Positions 17,316 to 25,922 of a stretch of DNA of 64,000 bases are shown here, piece after piece. The position numbers and the translations under genes are program-made. The notes below the pieces were generated by a model that had not been told where the DNA came from, ran no database searches, and saw only the letters and a program-made list of their open reading frames with translations. The stretch's first letter is position 1. Every line of letters starts with the position of its first letter. The stretch is taken from positions 248,001 through 312,000 of the forward strand of contig NZ_LFIO01001107.1 of NCBI RefSeq assembly GCF_001187535.1, given 5' to 3'. Source of the DNA: Rhizobium ecuadorense (GTDB taxonomy: Bacteria; Pseudomonadota; Alphaproteobacteria; Rhizobiales; Rhizobiaceae).

Positions 17316-18153
17316 TCACGCCAGTTTCAGAACCAGCCCGCCAATGGCGATGACGACGCCGGCGACGTAGCGCCAGACACTGGCCTTTTCCTTGAAGACG
17401 GTAATCGAGATCACCAGCGCAAAGAGGATCGCGGTTTCGCGTAGGGCCGCAACGGTTGCGACCGGGGCTTTCGTCATCGCCCACAGCGCCAGCCCGTAGG
17501 AGGCGATCGAGCCGGCGCCGCCGATCAGGCCGCGCCACCAGTTGCGGCGGATATGATGGGCCACGGCCAGGGTGCCGCGTTGCGAAACCGCCCAGGAAAA
17601 CAGCAGCACCGGTGGCAGCAGCGACATCCATAATGTGTAGGACACCGCATTGCCGGAAATGCGTGCGCCGATGCCGTCGACATAGGTGTAGCTGGCGATG
17701 ACGCAGGCATTGACAAGCGAGAGCATGACGGCGCGGCTGCTGCCGTGCCGCGCCTCCAGAGCTAGGGTGAGCACGCCCGCGCAGATCGTCATCGTGCCGG
17801 CAAGGGCGCCGCCGGAAAGATTTTCCTTCAGAATGAAGCCGCTTGTCGCGGCGATCAGCAGCGGGGCGCAGCCGCGCATCAGTGGGTAGACGAGGCCGAT
17901 ATCGCCGGCCCGATAGGCAGCGGCGACCAGTTGGAAATAGGCGAACTGCAGGATGGCAGAGACGCCGATAAACGGCCAGGACGCGCTGTCCGGCAACGGC
18001 AGAAATGCCAGGAACGGCAGCGCCGAAACCGCGCCACCGGCCGAGATCAGCGCCGCATCGAGGGATTTATCGCTGCCGGCCTTGACGATGGCGTTCCATG
18101 TCGCATGCAGCAAAGCGCCGAAGAGAACGAGCAGGATGACGTCGAGAGGCAAG
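17316..18153 (-). CDS. EamA/DMT-family transporter
   Basis: About 278 residues with ten hydrophobic helices in two EamA repeats (first half LFGALLHATWNAIVKAG, second half beginning about ARHGSSRAVMLSLVNACVIASYTYVDGIG). Members export or import amino acids, metabolites or drugs. The TTG at 18153 is the start that leaves the first helix at the N-terminus; a longer frame reaches 18209. The C-terminus ends in the typical VWRYVAGVVIAIGGLVLKLA. Substrate unknown. Convergent with the enoyl-CoA hydratase gene. Confidence 0.85.
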
Positions 18154-18209
18154 GGATAAATCCGCAAACAGATGGGGAAGAGAAGACGCTTCGCCCTCGG
18201 GCGGGGCAA

Positions 18210-18628
18210 CCTCTTGAAAAGACAACTGGCATTTGCACGAAAATGAACGCGAGGCGGTTCCGGATGCGTTCATATGTCCAATAACATCCTTTCCGTAGGG
18301 GAACAATGTTGGATTGTCGCGGCAATTTTTACGTGCGCGCGATATGCGTTCAATCCAGGTGACGCTTTCAACTATGAGATGTTTCTAATTTACGTAGGAA
18401 CGCATAAGGGTTTTATCATGAACAAAAAGGGAAAGTGCCTGTCGGAATTCCGAAGAGGATTATTCTATGATGCTGAAATATAGATATTATTCTATAGCTT
18501 TGATATAGGGGAAAATCAAAGCCGTAAGTTGTGTTATCTTTAATAAATCGCAGCGCGCGATTGAGTTCGAACTTCTCGCAACCGCGGAAGGCGTTTCGGT
18601 TCGGCGTCGGTCATGATGGAGAAAAACA
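18210..18628. other. AT-rich gene-poor gap
   Basis: About 420 bp, markedly richer in A+T than the flanks between 18280 and 18540. A 69-codon open frame (18274-18483) exists but has no good ribosome site or recognisable sequence. I see no RNA gene or terminator that I could defend. Confidence 0.5.
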
Positions 18629-18952
18629 TCAGAGCTGATAATGCGGAACGAACAGCATCCCGTCAAGGTTGTCTATGTTCTGACAGTTCAGAACGGGGCA
18701 GCGGGGATCGTCTTTCGAGGGGATGTGGGTCCACTCCGCATAGTCGGTCGCGTCGCAATAATTGCTGTTGCGGACGTAGCGATCGTAGAGCGGCAGACCG
18801 CGGGGGGACTGATAGCGAAAGATGACGGCGCCCTGATTATGGATGGCGGCGCGCACGCTGGCGCAGCTCATGGTGAGCGGATTGTACCGCGAGATTGCCA
18901 GGGCTGGCGATGCTGCGAGCACGAGCATGAGGGCAAGAGCGATTTTTTTCAT
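18629..18952 (-). CDS. small secreted protein, unknown function
   Basis: A 107-residue protein beginning MKKIALALMLVLAASPALA, a clean Sec signal peptide with an ALA cleavage site, followed by a polar domain with four cysteines (MSCAS, NYCDA, RCPVLNC) that could form two disulfides in the periplasm. The ATG at 18952 was chosen because it starts the signal peptide. I do not recognise a family. It stands alone, divergent from the CoA-binding protein gene. Confidence 0.78.
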   Translation of the reverse strand: MKKIALALMLVLAASPALAISRYNPLTMSCASVRAAIHNQGAVIFRYQSPRGLPLYDRYVRNSNYCDATDYAEWTHIPSKDDPRCPVLNCQNIDNLDGMLFVPHYQL

Positions 18953-19072
18953 CGAATCATCCTCAGGAAATATCCAATTCATATATACGGGAAAGCCGCG
19001 CAGCTGGTTTCATGCAAAAGCAAAAAATCATGCGCGCCGTGGCCAAAGGCCTTCGCAAGCGGAGAAGCGGAC

Positions 19073-19501
19073 ATGAATCATGACAGCTACACGGATAACT
19101 ATCTCGCCGGAATCCTGCATTCGGTAAAGACCATCGCGCTGACCGGCGCTTCGCCCAATCCGGCGCGGCCGAGCAACGGCGTCATGGGTTATCTGCTGTC
19201 GCGCGGCTATGAGGTCATTCCCGTCAACCCGGGGCAGGCGGGCAAACAGATCCAGGGCCGCACCGTCTATGCCCGGCTTGCCGACATTCCCGTGCCGATC
19301 GACATGGTCGACGTCTTTCGCGCTTCCGAATATTTGGACGGCGTTGTCGAGGAGGTCTTAGCGCTGAGGCGGTTGCCGCAGATCATCTGGTCGCAGCTCG
19401 GCGTCCGCGACGATGCAGCCGCGGCAAAGGCTGAGGCCGCCGGCATCAAGGTGGTGATGAACCGCTGCCCGGCGATCGAATATCCCCGTCTCATTGCCTG
19501 A
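19073..19501 (+). CDS. CoA-binding domain protein (YccU-like)
   Basis: A 142-residue single-domain Rossmann protein: KTIALTGASPNPARPSNGVMGYLLSRGYEVIPVNPGQAGKQI is the CoA-binding (succinyl-CoA synthetase alpha-like) fold, ending with VVMNRCPAIEYPRL, typical of YccU-type proteins. Molecular role unknown; CoA binding is known for the family. The start follows GGAGAAGCGGAC. It precedes the sulfhydrylase gene by 117 bp. Confidence 0.88.
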   Translation: MNHDSYTDNYLAGILHSVKTIALTGASPNPARPSNGVMGYLLSRGYEVIPVNPGQAGKQIQGRTVYARLADIPVPIDMVDVFRASEYLDGVVEEVLALRRLPQIIWSQLGVRDDAAAAKAEAAGIKVVMNRCPAIEYPRLIA

Positions 19502-19618
19502 GTTGCGGTCTGGAGAGACGGATTTTCCACCGAACGCCCTTGGGTTGAAACGGATCGCGATTAACTTTCGTCTTCAAGCGGCTATGATCCCGTCCGTCAG
19601 CAATAATTGGAGGACGAC

Positions 19619-20902
19619 ATGGCCAAGAATGATCCGGGATTCAACACGTTGGCGATACATGCAGGCGCCCAGCCCGACCCGGCGACCGGCGCACGGGTAA
19701 CGCCCATCTATCAGACGACCGCCTTCGTCTTCAACGATTCCGATCATGCCGCCGCCCTCTTCGGCCTGCAGGCTTTCGGCAATATCTACACCCGCATCAT
19801 GAACCCGACGCAGGCCGTGCTCGAGGAGCGCGTCGCAGCACTCGAAGGCGGCACGGCAGCCCTTGCCGTCGCCTCCGGCCATGCGGCGCAGATGATCGTC
19901 TTCCATACCATCATGCGCCCTGGCGAAAATTTCATCGCTGCCCGCAAGCTCTACGGCGGCTCGATCAACCAGTTCGGCCATGCCTTCGAGAATTTCGGCT
20001 GGCAGGTGCGTTGGGCCGATTCCGCTGATCCGGCAAGCTTCGAAAGCCAGATCGACGAGAAGACGCGCGGCATCTTCATCGAGAGCCTCGCCAATCCAGG
20101 CGGCACCTTCGTCGATATCGCCGCCATTGCCGATGTCGCCCATCGCAACGGCCTGCCGCTGATCGTCGACAATACGATGGCAACCCCCTATCTCATCCGC
20201 CCGATCGAGCACGGCGCCGATATCGTCGTGCATTCGCTGACGAAGTTTCTCGGCGGCCACGGCAATTCCATGGGCGGCCTCATCGTCGATGGCGGCACCT
20301 TCGACTGGTCGAAATCCGGCAATTACCCGATGCTATCGAGCCCGCGGCCGGAATATAACGGCATGGTGCTGCACGCGACCTTCGGCAATTTCGCCTTTGC
20401 GATCGCGGCCCGCGTGCTCGGCCTGCGCGATCTCGGCCCGGCGATCTCGCCGTTCAACGCCTTCCTGATCCTGACCGGCATTGAAACGCTGCCGCTGCGC
20501 ATGCAGCGCCACAGCGACAATGCGATCGCGGTGGCGAAATGGCTGAAGGCACACAGCAAGATCGCCTGGGTGAACTACGCCGGCCTTGACGACGACCCGA
20601 ACCACGCCCTGCAGCAGCGCTACTCGCCGAAAGGCGCAGGCTCCGTCTTCACCTTCGGCGTCGAGGGCGGCTATGAGGCGGGCAAGACGCTGGTCGAGGG
20701 GCTGCAGCTCTTCTCCCATCTTGCCAATATCGGCGACACCCGCTCGCTCGTCATCCATCCGGCCTCGACGACGCACCGGCAGTTGAGCGACGAGCAGAAA
20801 ACCTCAGCCGGCGCCGGGCCGGATGTCGTCCGTCTTTCCGTCGGCATCGAGGACGTCAAGGACATCATCGCCGATCTCGAACAGGCGCTCTCGAAGATCT
20901 GA
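19619..20902 (+). CDS. metY: O-acetylhomoserine aminocarboxypropyltransferase (sulfhydrylase)
   Basis: A 427-residue PLP enzyme of the Cys/Met metabolism family that makes homocysteine from O-acetylhomoserine and sulfide. N-terminal FNTLAIHAGAQPDPATGARVTPIYQTTAFVF; YTRIMNPTQAVLEERVAALEGG; the PLP lysine in VHSLTKFLGGHGNSMGG; C-terminal SLVIHPASTTHRQLSDEQ. Length (about 425) is that of MetY rather than the shorter MetZ/MetB. ATG 19619 has GGAGGACG just upstream. No SAM-II-like riboswitch was seen before it. Confidence 0.93.
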   Translation: MAKNDPGFNTLAIHAGAQPDPATGARVTPIYQTTAFVFNDSDHAAALFGLQAFGNIYTRIMNPTQAVLEERVAALEGGTAALAVASGHAAQMIVFHTIMRPGENFIAARKLYGGSINQFGHAFENFGWQVRWADSADPASFESQIDEKTRGIFIESLANPGGTFVDIAAIADVAHRNGLPLIVDNTMATPYLIRPIEHGADIVVHSLTKFLGGHGNSMGGLIVDGGTFDWSKSGNYPMLSSPRPEYNGMVLHATFGNFAFAIAARVLGLRDLGPAISPFNAFLILTGIETLPLRMQRHSDNAIAVAKWLKAHSKIAWVNYAGLDDDPNHALQQRYSPKGAGSVFTFGVEGGYEAGKTLVEGLQLFSHLANIGDTRSLVIHPASTTHRQLSDEQKTSAGAGPDVVRLSVGIEDVKDIIADLEQALSKI

Positions 20903-21104
20903 TTGAGAAAGCGCCCGTCCGAAGCTAGGTGGCATGGACGGAGGCTCCGCCCATGCCTCAAACGACGTCGCGATCCAGAACCGCCGGTGTGGTTAAGCCA
21001 CCGGTTGGCAACGACCTGCCTATTTTGGATGAATCCTGCGATGTCGCTGTCGGTGATACCATGCGGTGAGGCATGGCGAGTGCCGATTGCGGAGGGCAGG
21101 AGAT

Positions 21105-21809
21105 ATGAGAAATATGGCTTTTGTGCTCGTCGCGGCCATTGCCGCGGCGATGGGAACGGCGACCGCCGACGGGGCTGAAGGTCGAAAGGTTTCGCTTGGA
21201 TGGCAGACCTCATGCGGTGTCGATCCGGGCGGGATAAACCGTTCGGGCGGCGCCTATGTTTTTCACCGAAGCTCCAACCACTGCAGCGGCGGAATTTTCA
21301 AGCAACGATCCGAAATCAATTCGGGCAACATTTCGGTCGGCAGCAAGGTTTCATATGTCTTCGACACCACCGTTTCGATGAAGACAGCCCAGAGTGACGA
21401 CTTCATTCTGTTCCAGATTCACGACGGGCGGATCGGATGTTCTCCGCCGATGAGCCTACGCTGGACGGGTGGCGATGCCCTGCGGTTCGACAGCGATTAT
21501 ACACGCGGAAAAGGAATGGCGGGCTGCGTGCCGAACCGCGGCCTGCGGGGTGCGGCCTACCATGGTCCTCGATTGAGGCGAGACGGAACGCCTTACCATC
21601 TTCGCGTCACGCTCGCATTCGATGGACAAGGCGGCTTCGACGTGTCGGTGGCGATCAATGGAAGCGGCGTCTTGTCCGGAAGGTACGAACCATCGAGCGA
21701 TCCGAAGTTCGTCACGTCAAAACGGTTCTATATGAAGCATGGCGTCTATTCGCAAAAGCCATTCGACTACGAGATGAAGTCGGTCGGCATGCAGGTTCTG
21801 CGGATTTAA
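21105..21809 (+). CDS. secreted polysaccharide lyase-like (heparin lyase I fold) protein
   Basis: A 234-residue exported protein with a signal peptide (residues 1-24, ending TATADGA) and a beta-rich domain resembling the polysaccharide lyase/heparin lyase I jelly roll found in rhizobial proteins: SSNHCSGGIFKQRSEI, SYVFDTTVSM, FILFQIHDGR, YHLRVTLAFDG and a terminal FYMKHGVYSQKPFDYEMKSVGMQVLRI. It may bind or cleave an extracellular glycan. ATG 21105 is preceded by GGAGGGCAGGAG. It is convergent with the cyclase gene, stops adjoining at 21809/21810. Confidence 0.7.
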   Translation: MRNMAFVLVAAIAAAMGTATADGAEGRKVSLGWQTSCGVDPGGINRSGGAYVFHRSSNHCSGGIFKQRSEINSGNISVGSKVSYVFDTTVSMKTAQSDDFILFQIHDGRIGCSPPMSLRWTGGDALRFDSDYTRGKGMAGCVPNRGLRGAAYHGPRLRRDGTPYHLRVTLAFDGQGGFDVSVAINGSGVLSGRYEPSSDPKFVTSKRFYMKHGVYSQKPFDYEMKSVGMQVLRI

Positions 21810-23006
21810 CTAAGGTGTCCGCTGCCCGACTTCGCTTTGCTCGATCTCGATGATCACGGCATCCTGGGCCGGATCGATGTCATCCCAGATGGGCTTCGGT
21901 TCCGCACCGTCGGCGCGGAACTGGGCGTAATTCTGGTGGCCGCCGGAATTCCCCGGCTGATAGCGCGCCCATGCCGTATAGGAGAGCGGTTCGCCGTTGA
22001 CCCAATGCCACCCGCCGGCTGGTTCCTCGGCGCCAGCGTCCTGCATTAGCCCGATCATCGGCCCGCTGCTTTGCGGCGCTCCGCCGACATCCTGCACCAC
22101 CCAGTAACCGGGCTTCTCAAGGGTCAGCTTATAGACGAATTCATTCTCTTCGCGGGAGGTAATGGTGGCAAGGTGGCCTTTCAAACCAGCGGCGAGGTCC
22201 AGCAGCGCCGCCATGCTGGCTCCCCATGTCCGGATGACCAGATATCTCGAATGGCCAAGACGCCCTTCCGTCACCAGATCGAAATTCGACAGGATGTCCT
22301 TCTCCGATTTGCCCTGAACGCTCTCGTCCCTTTTATAGGCCCGTTGCGCCCATTCCGGTGTCCGCTGCTGCGCCAGGAGAAAGACCGAGGCACCGAAAGC
22401 CGCCACCGTCAGGGTTGCCAGCCCGGCCAGAAATGCCGGCTTTCGAACAAGGGCGGCGGACTTTCTTTTCGACCGCGCGATGAGGCCCTCATCGGTGTCC
22501 GATATTGCGTAAACGCTGATCGGTTTCGCGAGGTTCTTGACATAATGTTCCCCGATCTTTTTGAGATCGGTCGGCAATTTTCGGTCAACCTGTTCGAAGA
22601 CGCTCTCGGAAAGGCATATGCCGCCAGGTTGCGCGATCGACTCCAATCTGGCCGCAATGTTCACGCCGCCTCCGAGCACATCGCCGTTCGGCTGCACGGT
22701 GACATCGCCGATATTGATTCCGATCCGATATTTCAGGCGCTGCGGCGAAGGCACGCTTTCATTGTAGGTCTTATGCGCCGCTTGAATGTCGATGGCGGCA
22801 AGAACCGCCTCGACGGCGCTGTCGAAGACGGCAATGACGCTGTCGCCGGCAGTATTTGCGATTGTCCCCTCATGACGCCGGATAATGGCGTCCATAATCT
22901 CGCGAAGTTTTTCCAGATGAGACAGAGTGGCAAATTCATCGTTTTCGACGTGCTGGCTGTACTGCGCAATGTCTGCGGCTAGAATGGTGGTAAGCCTTCT
23001 GCCCAT
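21810..23006 (-). CDS. class III adenylate cyclase with C-terminal C-type-lectin-like domain
   Basis: A 398-residue protein. Residues 1-170 are a class III cyclase domain: TTILAADIAQYSQHVE with the first metal aspartate, NTAGDSVIAVFDSAVEAVLA with the second, and RIGINIGDVTVQPNGDVLGGGVNIAARLESIA with the transition-state Asn/Arg region. A membrane helix follows (~195-215, FLAGLATLTVAAFGASVFLLA). The outer part (~250-390) looks like a C-type lectin-like domain: GHLATITSREENEFVYKL, GLMQDAGAEEPAGGWHWVNGEPLSYTAW and WDDIDPAQDAVIIEIE. This suggests periplasmic ligand sensing coupled to cAMP synthesis. The fusion partner call is by pattern only. Confidence 0.82.
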   Translation of the reverse strand: MGRRLTTILAADIAQYSQHVENDEFATLSHLEKLREIMDAIIRRHEGTIANTAGDSVIAVFDSAVEAVLAAIDIQAAHKTYNESVPSPQRLKYRIGINIGDVTVQPNGDVLGGGVNIAARLESIAQPGGICLSESVFEQVDRKLPTDLKKIGEHYVKNLAKPISVYAISDTDEGLIARSKRKSAALVRKPAFLAGLATLTVAAFGASVFLLAQQRTPEWAQRAYKRDESVQGKSEKDILSNFDLVTEGRLGHSRYLVIRTWGASMAALLDLAAGLKGHLATITSREENEFVYKLTLEKPGYWVVQDVGGAPQSSGPMIGLMQDAGAEEPAGGWHWVNGEPLSYTAWARYQPGNSGGHQNYAQFRADGAEPKPIWDDIDPAQDAVIIEIEQSEVGQRTP

Positions 23007-23172
23007 ATCGACCCCCAGGGTACACGACCATGGAAATATACAGGCTGATCACAGATCGATAAAGAATGCTGGCCTCGCCAATACGGATTAGGGCATCTGC
23101 AATGCGTTGCTGCAGCGCCCCTTCTGCCATTTGCTGCGAAGGACACGGATACCGAAGAGGTTCACGACGACC

Positions 23173-23517
23173 ATGACCCATTTCATCACCTTCAGCATCG
23201 ACGGCATCGAACCGGAGTTCGGTGCCCCGGAGCCCAGCCGCATCGTCTCAGGCGATCCGCAATTCCGCACCTGGAACCTGGAGGAGGCCGAAGGTGGCCT
23301 CTATTCCGGGGTTTGGGAGGCAACGCCGGGCAAGTGGCGGATCGTCTATGAGGAATGGGAATATTTCAGCCTTCTGTCCGGCCATTCGATCGTCACCGAG
23401 GACGGCGGCGAGCCGGTTCATCTGAAGACGGGCGACCGGATGATCCTGAGACCCGGCTTCAAGGGAACCTGGGAAGTCGTTGAAACGACTCGCAAGGACT
23501 ATGTGATCAGGGTTTAA
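23173..23517 (+). CDS. cupin-domain protein (DUF861-like)
   Basis: A 114-residue single cupin. The pattern SRIVSGDPQFRTWNLEEAEGGLYSGVWEATPGKWRIVYEEWEYFSLLSGHSIVTEDGG, then GDRMILRPGFKGTWEVVETTRKDYVI, matches the (S)-ureidoglycine aminohydrolase-like DUF861 cupins. Start 23173 is chosen where family-like sequence begins. Enzymatic activity unknown. Stands alone between the cyclase gene (divergent) and the GGDEF-EAL gene. Confidence 0.85.
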   Translation: MTHFITFSIDGIEPEFGAPEPSRIVSGDPQFRTWNLEEAEGGLYSGVWEATPGKWRIVYEEWEYFSLLSGHSIVTEDGGEPVHLKTGDRMILRPGFKGTWEVVETTRKDYVIRV

Positions 23518-23751
23518 GCTGCGCCGGCAAATCGCCGCCGATGATGGTCGGCCTGTCCCGAATTGCGGCGGGGACGGTCGGTCTTTGTGCGAATGACCGC
23601 GCCTCTTTCCCAGATAGAACGCTTTTAACCAATCCCATTAATCGGGCCTACATCGTCAAAATGCTATATCTCGTCCGCAGCGCATAGCGGACATGATGTC
23701 TCCTGCCGTCTCACAGACATGGTCTTGCAATTAATCTTTTGCGGAATTTGC

Positions 23752-25875
23752 ATGTCGACTCTTGCAGGTAGGTACGTTCGGACTCAAACGTCCTCCATCA
23801 TTGCGACAACGGTCTGTTTCCTCGTCGTCGCCCTCGTCCTGACCGGCCTGATGGCGCATGTCGTCGTCACGATGACCCGGTCGGCGAATGAGATCGATGA
23901 TGCGCGGGCCACGCGCGCCGCCCGCGCGGCGATCTCAGCCTTTGTGGCGCGCCTGAGCGGGACGACAACGGATAATGCCATATGGGACGATGCCTATGGT
24001 GCGGCCTCGTCTCCGACCGCCGCCGATTGGGCCTATGAAAATTGGGGAAAGACCAGCGAGGACTACGCGCTCTATGACGGCGCGGTCGTCATCGGCCCCG
24101 ACCGGTCTTCGATCGTCTCCGCATATGCCAAGGGCAAACCGTTCGAGCCGACCGCCTTTTTCGGCGAAGGTTTTTTTCGGCAGACCAACGCGGCTGCCGA
24201 TCCCGCTCGGGCGCCGGTGGTTAATTTCATCAAGACCGAAAGCGGTATCGCCCTGCTCGCATCGCAGGCGATCCAGCCATACGAGCCCACTACCGAGCTT
24301 CCGAAGCTCAGCACGCTGAGCTTCTACAAGGAATTTACGCCCGAAGTTCTCGACATGCTCTCGAACGAACATGAACTCGAAGGCCTGCACCTTGAGACGA
24401 AGCCCAGGCCGGAATTTCTGAACACGCCGATCACCGACATCAAAGGGGCCGTCATCGGCTATCTCGTCTGGCCGAGCAAAGCCCCTGGAAGCACCGTGTT
24501 TCAGCAGGTAGCGCCCTATGTCGCGGCCGCCGTCGCCATCCTTTCGCTGTTCCTGATCGGCGTGCTGATGGTCGGCGCATCCGAGGCGCGGCGCCTGCGC
24601 CAACTGGCGCAGGCAGCGCTTTTCGAAGCGGGCCATGACAGCCTGAGCGGCCTGTTGAACAGGCATGGACTTCTCAGCCTGCTGGCGGAGTTGGAGGGGC
24701 CGGGCTCTTCGCCGCCACGGCTCTATCTGGTCGACCTTGACGGCTTCAAGGCCGTCAACGATGCCTGGGGGCATGCGGTCGGCGACGATTTGATCAGACT
24801 GGTCTCGACCGCGCTGGTGGGCTGCCATCCCGACGTCATTGCCGCGGCCCGGCTGGGAGGCGACGAATTTGCGCTGGTGCATGTCGGGGCCGCGACCTGC
24901 GAAGAGATGGAAAAGACCATTCTGGCGCTGTTTGCCGACCCCTTCAAAATCGACGGCCGGACGATCGAAGTCGGCGCAAGCATCGGCGCTGCCGCCGGCG
25001 ACGGAGATATCGAACCCTTGGAGCTTCTGCGCAGAGCGGATATGGCCCTCTATCGCGCCAAGGCAAACGGCCGAGGCCAGGCGATCGAATACGACCCCGA
25101 ACTGGACGAGGAGCGCCAAAGGATCGCCGAACTGGAAGGCCTTTTGAAAGGCGCCATCGGCAGTGGTGCGATCGAGGCCGTTTTCCAGCCTCTCGTCTCT
25201 GCCACGACAGGCGCTGTCACCGGTCTTGAAGCGCTGGCGCGCTGGCGAACGCCGACAGGAAACATCAGCCCGGAAGTTTTCATCCCTCTCGCCGAGAGGT
25301 GCGGCCTCATCGATGCGCTCGGCGTTCACATGCTGAGAACATCGATCGAGCATGCCAGGAGCTGGCCGGATCTCGCATTGTCGGTCAACGTCTCGCCGAT
25401 CCAGCTCTGCAATCCCGAATTTGCCGCCGAAGTGATTTCGGTCCTGAAGGAACTCGATTTCAATCCGAAGCGCCTGACTTTGGAGATCACCGAAGGCGTG
25501 CTGATGACGAATCCGGATCAGGCCCGCCGGTCGATAGACCAGCTCAAGCGCGTCGGCATAAAGTTCGCGCTCGATGATTTCGGCTGCGGCTACGCCAGCA
25601 TCGGCGCCCTGCGCCAGTTCGGGTTCGATCGCATGAAGATCGACCGCTCGCTTGTATCCGCCCTCGATGAAGGCGCCAACGGCGCCGAGGTCCTTCGGGC
25701 GACCATTTCCCTGGCGACCGCCCTGCAGATTCCGGTGACCGCTGAGGGCATCGAGAACAGCCGCCAGGCGAAGATCTTGCGAGAGGCCGGCTGCGATCAG
25801 CTTCAGGGATATCTGATTGGCAGACCCATGTCGGCACGCGACATATCCAGCAAGCTGGAAGAGTCAGCCGCCTGA
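23752..25875 (+). CDS. CHASE4-GGDEF-EAL c-di-GMP turnover protein
   Basis: A 707-residue membrane protein (718 from an alternative ATG at 23719). Residues ~15-40 form a membrane helix, ~50-250 a periplasmic CHASE4 sensor (ATDNAIWDDAY-like TTDNAIWDDAYGAA), ~255-280 a second helix, ~300-450 a GGDEF domain with intact RLGGDEFALV, ~470-700 an EAL domain with GLEALARW, DDFGCGYASIGALRQFGFDRMKIDRS and AEGIE. Both catalytic signatures are intact, so it could make and degrade c-di-GMP. No RxxD inhibitory site precedes GGDEF. c-di-GMP control would fit the polysaccharide locus in the same region. Confidence 0.93.
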   Translation: MSTLAGRYVRTQTSSIIATTVCFLVVALVLTGLMAHVVVTMTRSANEIDDARATRAARAAISAFVARLSGTTTDNAIWDDAYGAASSPTAADWAYENWGKTSEDYALYDGAVVIGPDRSSIVSAYAKGKPFEPTAFFGEGFFRQTNAAADPARAPVVNFIKTESGIALLASQAIQPYEPTTELPKLSTLSFYKEFTPEVLDMLSNEHELEGLHLETKPRPEFLNTPITDIKGAVIGYLVWPSKAPGSTVFQQVAPYVAAAVAILSLFLIGVLMVGASEARRLRQLAQAALFEAGHDSLSGLLNRHGLLSLLAELEGPGSSPPRLYLVDLDGFKAVNDAWGHAVGDDLIRLVSTALVGCHPDVIAAARLGGDEFALVHVGAATCEEMEKTILALFADPFKIDGRTIEVGASIGAAAGDGDIEPLELLRRADMALYRAKANGRGQAIEYDPELDEERQRIAELEGLLKGAIGSGAIEAVFQPLVSATTGAVTGLEALARWRTPTGNISPEVFIPLAERCGLIDALGVHMLRTSIEHARSWPDLALSVNVSPIQLCNPEFAAEVISVLKELDFNPKRLTLEITEGVLMTNPDQARRSIDQLKRVGIKFALDDFGCGYASIGALRQFGFDRMKIDRSLVSALDEGANGAEVLRATISLATALQIPVTAEGIENSRQAKILREAGCDQLQGYLIGRPMSARDISSKLEESAA

Positions 25876-25922
25876 CGCCGGGGATTCACCGCCGCTACGG
25901 CTGATCAGCGCTCCCGAACGGG

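Noticed and set aside
18274..18483. 69-codon ORF in the AT-rich gap
   Set aside because: No ribosome site, no recognisable sequence, and short frames are common by chance in such a region.
19502..19618. Possible SAM-II riboswitch before the sulfhydrylase gene
   Set aside because: The conserved pseudoknot blocks of the metA-type motif are not present in the 117 bp.
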